This document shows, piece after piece, positions 25,416-34,130 of a DNA stretch of 64,000 nucleotides. The notes beneath the pieces are model-generated. The model saw only the letters and a program-made list of their open reading frames with translations. It was not told the origin of the DNA and ran no database searches. Source of the stretch: Sphingomonas sp. (lineage in GTDB: Bacteria > Pseudomonadota > Alphaproteobacteria > Sphingomonadales > Sphingomonadaceae); NCBI GenBank assembly GCA_017418975.1, contig JAFOMG010000024.1, forward strand, positions 186,001 to 250,000, written 5' to 3'. A program made the translations under genes and the position numbers. Within the stretch, counting starts at the first letter, position 1. Every line of letters starts with the position of its first letter.

Positions 25416-26998
25416 AGCGCCCCCAGATAGTCGAGCGCCGGCATGCTCGGCAGGAAGAAATATTCCCCGCCCGCCATCTGCACGAAGGTTTCGACATCGA
25501 TGATCCGCCGCAGCGGATCCTCGGGGATCGTCATCGTGCCCTTGGGGCCGATCAGCGGATCGGTCTCGTCATACAGCGTCGCGAAGTTCGGATTGAGCAC
25601 CCAGGTCTGCTGCACGAACTCGAACTGGCGCGTGATGTCGGTATTCAGGCAAATGAACAGCAGCCCGCGGTCGACGTCGTCGGGCGTCGGCGGCACGCTG
25701 ATCGTCTTGCCATATTTGCGGCCCCGGCGGAGGATGCGGTGATTGTTCGCCGCGTCGAGCAGGGTCTGCTTGTCCGCCTCGGTCGGCGCCAGGCCGTCAC
25801 GGGGATTGGCGCGGCGGACATGGCTGCCCAGCGGGCAGCCCATGCCGTGAGGATCGCGATCCCAGAAGCCGAAGTCATTGTCCGCCACCGGGATCGTCCC
25901 GCCCAGCGGACAGAGCAGATTGCCATGCGTGTCGCGCCCCACCACCCGCTCGGCGAGCCAGGTGGTGGTGACGTGCGCCGACCCCTCGGGATCACGCTCG
26001 CGGATGTGCCGGGCGGCGGCGCGCATCGATTCCCAAAAGGCGTAGACGTCCTGCTTGAGCTCGCGCACCACCATGTAGCTGCCGTTGCGCCCCAGGTCGC
26101 GAAAGCCCACGCCCTTGGGATGCGGCGGCAGCCCGGCGGTGTCGCCGATCCCGTCCGCGACCACCGGACCCTGCGCGATCTCGTTGTGCCCGTTGCGATG
26201 ACCCATCAGCACTTCGCCCAGCGGCACGCCGTTCCAATAATCCTTCGGCACGTCGCCGCCGTCCCGATAGACGACCGTGCCCGCCTCGAACGGGATCGGC
26301 TGCGAGATGCCGTCCGCGAAGCCGAAATGCTCGCGGGCGATGCCCTGGGGATCGAGCCGCAGGTCGAGCGGCAGGCGATGGACCACCCGCACTTCGAAGG
26401 GTTCGAGCGTCTTGCTCACGCGTTCGCACCAGTCCTCGGCCGCCTCGTCATGCTCGCAATAGAGCAGCAGCAGCGCATGGACGGTCAGCGGCGTCTTCAC
26501 CCGCTGCTCGGGATCCTCCTGCCGGTCGTCAAAGGCGCGCGCCTCGTCGTCCACCGCGGCGCCGTCGAGCGGCGTGTTGCCGCTCCATCTGGGCCCGCCC
26601 GGGATCACCGTGCCCTGCCAGGCGTCGCCGCGCCGATCGCCCAGCCGCCGCAGGCGGTCCTCCTGGAACATGCCTTCCTTGAACGGGCGATCGAACGAGG
26701 CGAGCGCATTGGCGTTCAGCCCCATCTTCTGCAGCCCCGACCAGGTGAAGCCCATCGCCGCCGCACGCGGATCGGGCTTTTCGGCGTCGCTCACCCGCGC
26801 CACCTTGCGCAGTGCTTCCAGCCAGGCACCGCCGCCCTTCTTCTTCACGCCCTTCCAGCCGAACTCGAGGAACAGCGCCCGGCCGGTGGGCAGCGCGGCG
26901 AAGCCGCTCACCACCAGCCCCTGGGTCTGCGCATTGTCCGGCGCGGCGAGATGCCAGCTCGGGGTGCGGCCGCCCTCGCTCACAGGTCGTTGATCCAC
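25412..26998 (-). CDS. DyP-type heme peroxidase
   Basis: A 528-residue member of the dye-decolorising peroxidase superfamily. The distal GxxDG motif is GFADGISQP (D229), the proximal heme ligand is H393 in GSHVRRANPRDG, and the distal Arg region is HRILRRGRKYG. No Tat or Sec signal is visible, so it is probably cytoplasmic or membrane-associated through its neighbour. The start is a GTG at 26998 with AAGGAGG 5 nt upstream, overlapping the upstream membrane-protein gene by 19 nt. The stop overlaps the P450 start by 4 nt. The three genes form one tight unit. Confidence 0.92.
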   Translation of the reverse strand: MDQRPVSEGGRTPSWHLAAPDNAQTQGLVVSGFAALPTGRALFLEFGWKGVKKKGGGAWLEALRKVARVSDAEKPDPRAAAMGFTWSGLQKMGLNANALASFDRPFKEGMFQEDRLRRLGDRRGDAWQGTVIPGGPRWSGNTPLDGAAVDDEARAFDDRQEDPEQRVKTPLTVHALLLLYCEHDEAAEDWCERVSKTLEPFEVRVVHRLPLDLRLDPQGIAREHFGFADGISQPIPFEAGTVVYRDGGDVPKDYWNGVPLGEVLMGHRNGHNEIAQGPVVADGIGDTAGLPPHPKGVGFRDLGRNGSYMVVRELKQDVYAFWESMRAAARHIRERDPEGSAHVTTTWLAERVVGRDTHGNLLCPLGGTIPVADNDFGFWDRDPHGMGCPLGSHVRRANPRDGLAPTEADKQTLLDAANNHRILRRGRKYGKTISVPPTPDDVDRGLLFICLNTDITRQFEFVQQTWVLNPNFATLYDETDPLIGPKGTMTIPEDPLRRIIDVETFVQMAGGEYFFLPSMPALDYLGAL

Positions 26999-28614
26999 GC
27001 CGCGGCCTCCTTCTCGCTGAGCTGCTTCTTCCTCAGGCCGCAGGCGATGCGGTAATTCCGCTCCACCTGCTCCGCGGTGAGATCCTTATAGGCCGAATAC
27101 CAGAAGCGGCTGACCGCCATCGAATGGCGCGCCCATTCCTTGAACTGGCGGCCATGGCTGGCGCCGTCCTTCACCAGGAAGCGCGTCGGCGGGAAGCCCA
27201 CCCCGCAGCTCCAGGCGAGCGTGAGCCCGGCATGCGCCTTCTCGATGAAATCGTCGAGATAGCTCTCCCAGGTCTGGTCGAAGTTCGAGAAGAACATCAG
27301 CCGGCTGTTGTTGTTCACGCGCGCCCAGTGCGCGAAATGGATCGTCCGCATCGAGCCGAGATAGCCCTGGCGCGTCCTGGGCAGCACGCGCAGCAGCAGG
27401 TGGAGGCCGCGATGCCCCAGGCGGATGATCACGGTGCGCAGCACGCCCGGCTTGATCAGCACCACCGAGCCCATGTGGTTCTGCGGAATCCAGTCCTCCC
27501 GCCGCGCCATCTCGCGCAGCATCCGGGGATCCACCGGCGGCGCGTCCTGCGAGGCGTCGCGCCGCTCGAGCCAGCGCAGCCAGACGAGCAGGCCCGCCAC
27601 CGTCACCGCGACGCTGCCCGCGCTCCACCCGGCCCAGATCGCCATGTCCCGCCAGGCCGCCCAGAAGGGCCGGTGCGCGATCGCCGACCAGATCGGCGCC
27701 GCGAGGAAGGCGGCGACCACGACATAGGCCGCCGCCGCGATCGCCACCGGCACCAGCAGCTTCTTCAGGAAGAAGCCGAGAAAGCTGAACCGTGTCGGCG
27801 TCGCCGTGCCGGGCAGGGCCTTGCCCATCCGGTAGAGCATGCCGGTGAACAGCGCGAACAGCGCCGCGCAGAGGAGCAGATAATGCGGCCAGGCCAGCTG
27901 GCTCTTGAGGACCAGCCCGGGGATCGACAGCGCGAACACCAGCGCCAGCGCGAACAGGGCGAGCCGGGCATAGTCGCCGATGCTCTGCGCCAGCGGGATG
28001 CGCGCCGGCGCTTTCTGGCCGAGCCAGCCGAACTGTGGGAGCAGCGCCGCACGCAGCCGGGCATGGATCTCCGCGGGCGTGAGCTTGCGATAGGGGCTCG
28101 GCCCGCCATCATTGCTGTTCGCCAGCTCGGCGCGGGTGGCGAGGAACAGCTTGCCCTCGGCAAGGATGCGGTCGCGCGTCATGCCGCGATTGCCGTGGTG
28201 GAACACGGTGGGGGTGAGCGTCCGCGCCTCCAGATAGGGAGCGATCGGCGCCCGGCTGTCCGGCGCCGTCACGGCGTCGAACAACGGGCCGGTATGATCG
28301 AGCGGGCACTTGCAGCAGCGCAGGAAGCTCCGGAGATCGGGCCCGATCGCGGCTTCCAGCTGCGCCCAGAAGGGACCGGGCGCGCCGTCGAAATTGGCCT
28401 CGATCACGAAGAGCGGGTCATAGTCGAAGCCCGGGAACACGCTGAGCGACAGAAAATGCACCGCCGGCACCGTCGTCAGGAAATCGGCATAGGGGCCCTG
28501 CCCCCCCGACGGATCCTGGCTGCGCCGGTCGCGCAACGCGTCGAGCAGGCCCGACAGATGGTCGAAGCTCTCCGGCTTCACCTCGAGTGCCACCGATAGC
28601 GTGGTCTGCCGCAT
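26980..28614 (-). CDS. Membrane protein with N- and C-terminal soluble domains, unknown function
   Basis: A 544-residue protein I cannot assign to a named family. An N-terminal soluble domain (MRQTTLSVALEVKPESFDHL; VHFLSLSVFPGFDYDPLFVI) contains a CCKC cluster at residues 100-103. Four transmembrane segments lie at about 218-236, 244-262, 284-306 and 326-346. A C-terminal soluble domain (TIHFAHWARVNNNSRLMFFS, NFDQTWESYLDDFIEKAHAG) follows. Both soluble domains have a beta-alpha-beta look, recalling ferredoxin-like folds such as those of DyP proteins, but this is speculative. It is first in an operon with the DyP peroxidase and P450. Confidence 0.75.
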   Translation of the reverse strand: MRQTTLSVALEVKPESFDHLSGLLDALRDRRSQDPSGGQGPYADFLTTVPAVHFLSLSVFPGFDYDPLFVIEANFDGAPGPFWAQLEAAIGPDLRSFLRCCKCPLDHTGPLFDAVTAPDSRAPIAPYLEARTLTPTVFHHGNRGMTRDRILAEGKLFLATRAELANSNDGGPSPYRKLTPAEIHARLRAALLPQFGWLGQKAPARIPLAQSIGDYARLALFALALVFALSIPGLVLKSQLAWPHYLLLCAALFALFTGMLYRMGKALPGTATPTRFSFLGFFLKKLLVPVAIAAAAYVVVAAFLAAPIWSAIAHRPFWAAWRDMAIWAGWSAGSVAVTVAGLLVWLRWLERRDASQDAPPVDPRMLREMARREDWIPQNHMGSVVLIKPGVLRTVIIRLGHRGLHLLLRVLPRTRQGYLGSMRTIHFAHWARVNNNSRLMFFSNFDQTWESYLDDFIEKAHAGLTLAWSCGVGFPPTRFLVKDGASHGRQFKEWARHSMAVSRFWYSAYKDLTAEQVERNYRIACGLRKKQLSEKEAAAWINDL

Positions 28615-28630
28615 CCGCGTCCGCTCCCCC

Positions 28631-28647
28631 CAAACGTGGGACGTTTG
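28631..28647. promoter_or_regulatory. Perfect 7-bp inverted repeat, candidate operator
   Basis: CAAACGT-GGG-ACGTTTG lies 17-33 nt upstream of the membrane-protein start at 28614, in the divergent region with the GH43 gene. The position suits a repressor site controlling the membrane protein-DyP-P450 operon. Confidence 0.5.
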
Positions 28648-28799
28648 TAGCCACGGCATTTCCAACAAGAATAGGAAATATTCGACTTCCCGCCAAAGTG
28701 GACACAACGGACACCAAAGGCGGCGGCTTCAGCGCCGATACGGCCTCTTCCTTCCGGATGACATCGGTGTCATAAGTTTTGGAAAAGGAGAGGCACGGT

Positions 28800-30410
28800 A
28801 TGGACATCAGTCGGCGCGCGGCATTTGGAGCGGCTCTGGCAGGAGGCGCGGCGGCGCTGCTGCGGCCGGGCACGGCGGAGGCCGCACCGAACCCGATGCT
28901 CCCGGATGCCACGCCCCCCGACTGGAAGCGCGGCTTCGACAACCAGCGCGTCTGCGACCTGGGCGACGGGCGCTTCCTCAACCCGCTCCTCGCCGGCGAC
29001 CATCCCGACCCCGCCATCCTGAAGGACGGGGCGGACTATTACATGACCTTCTCGAGCTTCGATTCCTATCCCGGCCTGACCATCTGGCACAGCCGCGACC
29101 TGGTGAACTGGCAGCCGCGCGGCGCGGCGCTCACGAAGAACATCGGCGCGGTCTGGGCAGTGAGCCTGGAGAAGCATGCGGGCCGCTACTTCCTCTACAT
29201 CCCGGTAAAGGCCAGCCCCAACTCGATCTTCGTGATCTGGGCCGACCATATCGACGGTCCGTGGAGCGAGCCGATCGACCTGGGCCTGCACGATCATATC
29301 GATCCCTGCCACGCCGTGGGCGAGGACGGCTCGCGCTGGCTGTTCCTGTCGGGCGGCGACCGAGTGCGGCTTGCGGAGGACGGGCTGTCCACCATCGGCA
29401 AGGTCGAGCATGTCTACGACCCCTGGCACTATCCCGAGGAATGGGACGTCGAGAGCTTCTCGCCCGAGGGACCGAAGATCCACCGCCACAAGGGCTGGTT
29501 CTACATGATCACCGCGGTGGGCGGCACCGCCGGGCCGCCGACCGGGCACATGGTGATCGCGGCGCGCGCACGCTCGATTCACGGGCCCTGGGAGCAATGC
29601 CCCGCCAACCCGCTCGTCCGCACCGTCCGCGACGACGAGGCCTGGTGGTCGCGCGGCCATGCCTCGCTGGTCGAGGCTCCGGACGGCAGCTGGTGGTCGG
29701 TCTATCACGGCTTCGAGAACGGCTATTGGACGCTGGGGCGCCAGGCGCTGCTCGATCCCGTCGAATGGACGGCGGACGGCTGGTTCCGGATGACCGGCGG
29801 CGACCTGTCGAAACCGATCCGCAAGCCCGGCGGCGGTGCGCGGGTGCCGCATGGCCAGGCGCTGTCGGACGATTTCTCCGGCCCGCTGGCGCTCGGGCGC
29901 AAGTGGAATTTCTTCAAGCCGGGTCCGGGAGAAGCGGAGCGCGCGCGCATCGAAGCCGGCGCGCTGCTGCTCCAGGCATCGGGCAAGGCGCCGGTGGATT
30001 CGTCGCCGCTGCTGCTGATCGCCGGCGACACCGGATACGCGTTCGAATGCGACATCGAGATCGCGCCGGGCGGCACGGCGGGGCTGGTGCTTTTCTATGA
30101 CGAGAAGCTCTATTGCGGGCTCGGCTTCGACGAGAAGCGCTTCGTGACGCACCAGTACGGCATGGAGCGCGGGCGGCCGGCCAACCCCTATGGCCGGCGG
30201 CTGCACATGCGGGTGACCAACCGGCAGCACATCGTCTCCTTCCACCTCTCGGGCGATGGCGGCAGGACATGGAAGCGCTTCGACCGGGGAATGGAAGTAT
30301 CCGGCTATCACCACAATGTGCGCGGCGGCTTCCTGATGCTGCGGCCGGGGCTCTATTCGGCGGGCGCGGGCGCGGCGAAGTTCCGGGATTTCCGGTTCCG
30401 GGCGCTGTAG
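28800..30410 (+). CDS. Secreted glycoside hydrolase family 43
   Basis: A 536-residue exported arabinan/xylan-type hydrolase. The N-terminus MDISRRAAFGAALAGGAAALL is a twin-arginine-like signal. The five-bladed propeller has the three GH43 acids: Asp in LAGDHPDPAILKDG (base), Asp in HDHIDPCHAVGEDG (pKa modulator) and Glu in VESFSPEGPKIHRH (acid). The C-terminal 180 residues form a beta-sandwich (FSGPLALGRKWNFFKPGPGE onward), as in beta-xylosidase-like members. ATG 28800 has AAGGAGA upstream; an ATG seven codons earlier does not. Activity is probably beta-xylosidase or arabinofuranosidase. Confidence 0.9.
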   Translation: MDISRRAAFGAALAGGAAALLRPGTAEAAPNPMLPDATPPDWKRGFDNQRVCDLGDGRFLNPLLAGDHPDPAILKDGADYYMTFSSFDSYPGLTIWHSRDLVNWQPRGAALTKNIGAVWAVSLEKHAGRYFLYIPVKASPNSIFVIWADHIDGPWSEPIDLGLHDHIDPCHAVGEDGSRWLFLSGGDRVRLAEDGLSTIGKVEHVYDPWHYPEEWDVESFSPEGPKIHRHKGWFYMITAVGGTAGPPTGHMVIAARARSIHGPWEQCPANPLVRTVRDDEAWWSRGHASLVEAPDGSWWSVYHGFENGYWTLGRQALLDPVEWTADGWFRMTGGDLSKPIRKPGGGARVPHGQALSDDFSGPLALGRKWNFFKPGPGEAERARIEAGALLLQASGKAPVDSSPLLLIAGDTGYAFECDIEIAPGGTAGLVLFYDEKLYCGLGFDEKRFVTHQYGMERGRPANPYGRRLHMRVTNRQHIVSFHLSGDGGRTWKRFDRGMEVSGYHHNVRGGFLMLRPGLYSAGAGAAKFRDFRFRAL

Positions 30411-30467
30411 GCAATCGTCATCCCGGCGAAAGCCGCGATAACGGTTCAGGGGAAGCATTGGCGCGCC

Positions 30468-31124
30468 CTAGCGCAGATGCGGCAGCCGCCATGCGCCGAG
30501 GAGCGCGGCGGTGCGCAGCGCGAAGATGGCGAGGCCGCCGATCGCTCCCGCCAGGTCCGGGCGGACCCCGAACCGCCGGACCAGCAGGACGAGCAACGTC
30601 GCGCCGGCAATCGCGGCGGTGGCGTAGAAATCCTCGTGCAGGACCCTTGGGACCCGCGCGATCAGCACATCGCGCACCATGCCGCCGCCGCATCCATTGA
30701 CCGTGGCGATGATCACGACCGAGGCGCTGTTGAGCCTGTAGTCCAGGCATTTGCGGGCACCGGCTACCGCGGCGAGCGCGAGGCCGCCGCCTTCGAAAAT
30801 GTCGACGAGGAGCGGCGGCGTGAAGTTCGCGATCCGGCCGAGGAGGAGCGACGCGACGATGACGGCGGACGTCGCCGCCAGCGCCAGCGCCGCATAGCGC
30901 CAGTCGCGGAACGGCGCGGGGGGATGCTCGCCAAGCAGCAGGTCGCGGATGACCGCGCCGCCGACCGAACCGACAAAGGACAGCACCAATATGCCGAACA
31001 GATCGAAATCCGCCCGGACCGCGGTCAACGCGCATTCCGTCGCCAGGACGAAGGTCGCGGCGAGGTCGACGGCGTCCAGCATCCGGTCGCGGATGCGGCT
31101 CGCGGCATTGTCGTCGAGCTTCAT
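30468..31124 (-). CDS. TRIC-type cation channel (UPF0126/YicG family)
   Basis: A 218-residue inner-membrane protein with an internal duplication of three-helix units. The paired signatures are SVGGAVIRDLLLGEHPP in the first repeat and NGCGGGMVRDVLIARVP in the second. Each Gly-rich kink followed by RD is diagnostic of trimeric intracellular cation channel homologues in bacteria. It probably conducts K+ or other monovalent cations. It stands alone. Confidence 0.9.
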   Translation of the reverse strand: MKLDDNAASRIRDRMLDAVDLAATFVLATECALTAVRADFDLFGILVLSFVGSVGGAVIRDLLLGEHPPAPFRDWRYAALALAATSAVIVASLLLGRIANFTPPLLVDIFEGGGLALAAVAGARKCLDYRLNSASVVIIATVNGCGGGMVRDVLIARVPRVLHEDFYATAAIAGATLLVLLVRRFGVRPDLAGAIGGLAIFALRTAALLGAWRLPHLR

Positions 31125-31294
31125 GGGGCGATCCTCCCTGGGGCTTCGAATCCGGAATGGAGCAGGTCGGGGCCGGGAAGCAATCCGGTGCGGCTCCTTT
31201 CATTCTTCCCCCGGAGGAGGAGGGTTGAAGCGATCCAAGGATGACGAATGAGGCGCTGGCCCTTCCCCTACCCCAAGGCTAAGCTCCGCACCGC

Positions 31295-32818
31295 ATGGGC
31301 AAGAGGCGTATCCTGATCGTCGGCGGGGGCACCGCGGGGTGGCTTGCGGCCGCCTATCTCGCGCGTTTCCTCGATCTCGCCGACCAGGCCCAGATCGAGA
31401 TCACCCTGCTCGAATCGCCCGAGCTCGGCATCATCGGCGTGGGCGAGGGCACTTTCCCCACCATCCGGTCGACGCTGAAGTTCCTCGGCATCGACGAGAC
31501 GCGCTTCATCCGCGCCACCTCGGCCACGTTCAAGCAGGGCATCCGCTTCAACGACTGGCTGCACGCGCCGTTGCCCGACGGCACCCGCCACCATTATCTC
31601 CATCCGTTCGAAGCCCCCTTCTACACCGAGGGGACCAGCCTGGTGCCCTATTGGCTGCTCCAGGACGAAGCGACGCGCCCGCCCTTCGCGCAGGCCGTAA
31701 CGATCCAGAACCGCGTCGCCGAGAGCCGCCGCGCGCCCAAGAAACAGGGCGAGGGCGAATTCTCCGGCCCGCTCAACTATGCCTATCATTTCGATGCCGT
31801 CCGGCTCGCCCGCATCCTGCGGGAGCGCGCCGAGGAACTGGGCGTGCGCCACCTCAGCGGATTGCTCACCGATGTCGAGCTGGGCGAGGACGGCGCGATC
31901 GCCCGCATCGTCACTCGCGAGCAGGGCGCGCTGGAGGCGGATCTCTATGTCGACTGTTCGGGCTTCCGCGCCGAGCTGATCGGCAAGGCGCTGGGCGCTC
32001 GCTTCAAGTCGGTGCGCGACATCTTGTTCACCGACCGGGCGCTCGCCTGCAAGATCCCCTATGCCGAGCCCGACGCCCCGATCGAGAGCTTCACCATCGC
32101 CGCAGCCCATGAGGCGGGCTGGACCTGGGACATCGGGCTTGAAGGCGCGCGCGGCATCGGCACCGTCTATTCCTCCGCCCACATGCCCGACGACGAAGCG
32201 GCACGGGTGCTGCGCGCCTATGTCGGGCATGGCGACTATCAGGCGCGCATCATCCCGTTCGAGCCCGGCTATCGCGAGGCGCAATGGGTGAAGAACTGCG
32301 TCGCGGTCGGGCTGTCGGGCGGCTTTCTCGAGCCGCTGGAATCGACCGGGGTGGTGCTGATCGAGGCGGCGGTGGGGATGATCGCCGAGCTGTTCCCGCA
32401 CAACGGCCCCGTGGACGCGCCGGCCCGGCGCTTCAACGAGCTGATCGTCGGGCGCTACGAGCGGATCATCGCCTTTCTCAAGCTGCATTATTGCCTGAGC
32501 CGGCGCGAGGAGCCCTTCTGGCGCGACAATGCCGATCCGGCCTCGATCCCGGAGGGGCTGCAGGAGCTGCTGCGCCAGTGGCGCCACCGCCCGCCGGGGC
32601 GCTTCGACTTCCTGCTCGACCTCGAGAGCTTCGCCTTCTTCAACTATCAGTACATTCTCTACGGAATGGACTATCGCACCGACCTGTCGGGCGGGCGTGG
32701 CGACTTTCCCAATGTCGAGGCGGCGGAGAGGCTGTTCGCACGCATCCGCGCCTTTTCCGAGCGCGCGACCGAGGACCTGCCGACGCACCGCGAGCTGATC
32801 CGCGCGATCAACGGCTGA
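31295..32818 (+). CDS. Flavin-dependent tryptophan-halogenase-family protein (solitary)
   Basis: A 507-residue FAD protein of the tryptophan halogenase family. GGGTAGW (residues 10-16) is the Rossmann motif. K80 in ATFKQGIRF aligns with the lysine that carries the halogenating species, and SGGFLEPLEST contains the second catalytic Glu. The WxWxIP signature that blocks monooxygenation is altered: AGWTWDIGLEG has Gly where Pro is expected. Unlike the copy at 46593, this one has no SapC or cupin-like partner. These sphingomonad homologues are annotated as halogenases by sequence; their true substrates are unknown. Confidence 0.88.
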   Translation: MGKRRILIVGGGTAGWLAAAYLARFLDLADQAQIEITLLESPELGIIGVGEGTFPTIRSTLKFLGIDETRFIRATSATFKQGIRFNDWLHAPLPDGTRHHYLHPFEAPFYTEGTSLVPYWLLQDEATRPPFAQAVTIQNRVAESRRAPKKQGEGEFSGPLNYAYHFDAVRLARILRERAEELGVRHLSGLLTDVELGEDGAIARIVTREQGALEADLYVDCSGFRAELIGKALGARFKSVRDILFTDRALACKIPYAEPDAPIESFTIAAAHEAGWTWDIGLEGARGIGTVYSSAHMPDDEAARVLRAYVGHGDYQARIIPFEPGYREAQWVKNCVAVGLSGGFLEPLESTGVVLIEAAVGMIAELFPHNGPVDAPARRFNELIVGRYERIIAFLKLHYCLSRREEPFWRDNADPASIPEGLQELLRQWRHRPPGRFDFLLDLESFAFFNYQYILYGMDYRTDLSGGRGDFPNVEAAERLFARIRAFSERATEDLPTHRELIRAING

Positions 32819-32863
32819 TCGGTCCCTCCCCCTCCCCGGAAGGGAATTCGAGCCCGAGAATTT

Positions 32864-34075
32864 CTACAGCGCCCAGTCCAGCTGGAGCCAGAACTTGTCG
32901 GTATCCGTCGCGAACCTGTCCGCCTTGTAATGCGCATAGCAGGCCGAGAGCGCGTAATGGCCGCGCTTCACTCCGGCGATCAGGTCGAGCTCGTCGCCAT
33001 AATGCTGGCCGAGCCGGTCGCTCCCGAACCGGTGCCAGGTGGCGCCCAGGTTGATCGCGTCGAGCGGCCCCACCTTCTTCCAGCCATAGCTCACCGTCCC
33101 ATAGAGGTCGCGCAGGCCGCCCGGCGGCGTGGTACCGAACTTGCCCGCCCAGCCGTTGAACTTGAAATAGGATGCCAGCGGCGTCTGCACGCTGGTCAGC
33201 GCCACGCCCTGGTCCGCGCCCAGCACCTCATGGCCCGCGGTCAGGCTCAGCGCCTTCGCGGTCAGGTTCAGCTCGCCCAGCCAATAATCCGCGGCATAGC
33301 GATTGGGGTTGCGATGCCAGTCGCTCTGCCGCGCCCAGCTGGCGACATAGCCGAGCGAGACGTCCTTGCCCAAAGCCTGCCGGCCGGCGAAGCGCAGGCC
33401 ATAGGTCTGGCTCGACAGGCGATAGCCCTGCAGCGCCGCCAGGTCCTGGTCGACCAGATAGGCGAAGCCGCTCAGCGTGCCGGCCCCGGTGCCATAGCCG
33501 ATCACCGCGAAGACATTGTCGCCGCCAACCGACACCGGCCGCGCGCCCGTGCCGTTGCGGCCGTTTATCGTGCGCACGTCCCAGCTATAGGCAAGGTCGA
33601 GATTGAGCCCGAGCGGCTTGCCATATTGGACGCGCACCGCGTCGAAGGTCTGCTCGCTCTGGCGCCAGGGGGCGTTGCCGACGAAACGATCGTCGACGAA
33701 GTTCAGCCGCTGCCGGCCGGCGGTAACGGCCAGCCCGTCGTTGCCGGCATAGCGAAGCTGCGCGCGGTTGAGCTCGATATTCTCCGGATCGACGACCAGC
33801 GGATAGCGCGTCCTGCCGTTGGTGCCGTCATTATAGCCGCCCGCGAGCGCGACCACGCCCTCGCCCTCCACCAGCGCCGACCAGCCCCGCCAGCTGGCGG
33901 CCAGGCCCGGGCGGACGCGCAGCGTCACCGCATCGGCGTCCCTCGGCAGCCCGTCCTGGCCGACATGCTCGTAGCGCAGCCGCACCTCGGCGGTGGGCGT
34001 CAGCTTCACGTCCTGGGCATGCGCGGCACCGGCGGCGAGCAGCCCCGTGGCGCACAGAAGCGCTCGTCTCATCAT
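32864..34075 (-). CDS. Alginate-export-family outer membrane porin
   Basis: About 403 residues. The signal peptide is MMRRALLCATGLLAAGAAHA. The mature part is a beta barrel of alternating strands (LTPTAEVRLRYEHVGQD, LNLDLAYSWDVRTINGR, DLYGTVSYGWKKVG) ending with Phe-Trp-Leu-Gln-Leu-Asp-Trp-Ala-Leu. The motif AGRQRLNFVDDRFVGNAPWR is typical of the AlgE-like alginate_exp family. These porins often pass small anionic compounds rather than alginate itself. The start has GAAGG 5 nt upstream. A strong hairpin separates it from the antiporter gene upstream. Confidence 0.85.
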   Translation of the reverse strand: MMRRALLCATGLLAAGAAHAQDVKLTPTAEVRLRYEHVGQDGLPRDADAVTLRVRPGLAASWRGWSALVEGEGVVALAGGYNDGTNGRTRYPLVVDPENIELNRAQLRYAGNDGLAVTAGRQRLNFVDDRFVGNAPWRQSEQTFDAVRVQYGKPLGLNLDLAYSWDVRTINGRNGTGARPVSVGGDNVFAVIGYGTGAGTLSGFAYLVDQDLAALQGYRLSSQTYGLRFAGRQALGKDVSLGYVASWARQSDWHRNPNRYAADYWLGELNLTAKALSLTAGHEVLGADQGVALTSVQTPLASYFKFNGWAGKFGTTPPGGLRDLYGTVSYGWKKVGPLDAINLGATWHRFGSDRLGQHYGDELDLIAGVKRGHYALSACYAHYKADRFATDTDKFWLQLDWAL

Positions 34076-34091
34076 GCTTCCTTCGGAAAGT

Positions 34092-34120
34092 CCCGTCCCG
34101 CAGGGGTGTTGCGGGACGGG
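34092..34120 (-). terminator. Terminator-like hairpin after antiporter gene
   Basis: CCCGTCCCGC and GCGGGACGGG form a perfect 10-bp stem with a 9-nt loop, 11 nt beyond the antiporter stop and just before the porin start. Read leftward, ACTTTCC follows, a weak U-tract. Confidence 0.65.
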
Positions 34121-34130
34121 GAGGAGGACC

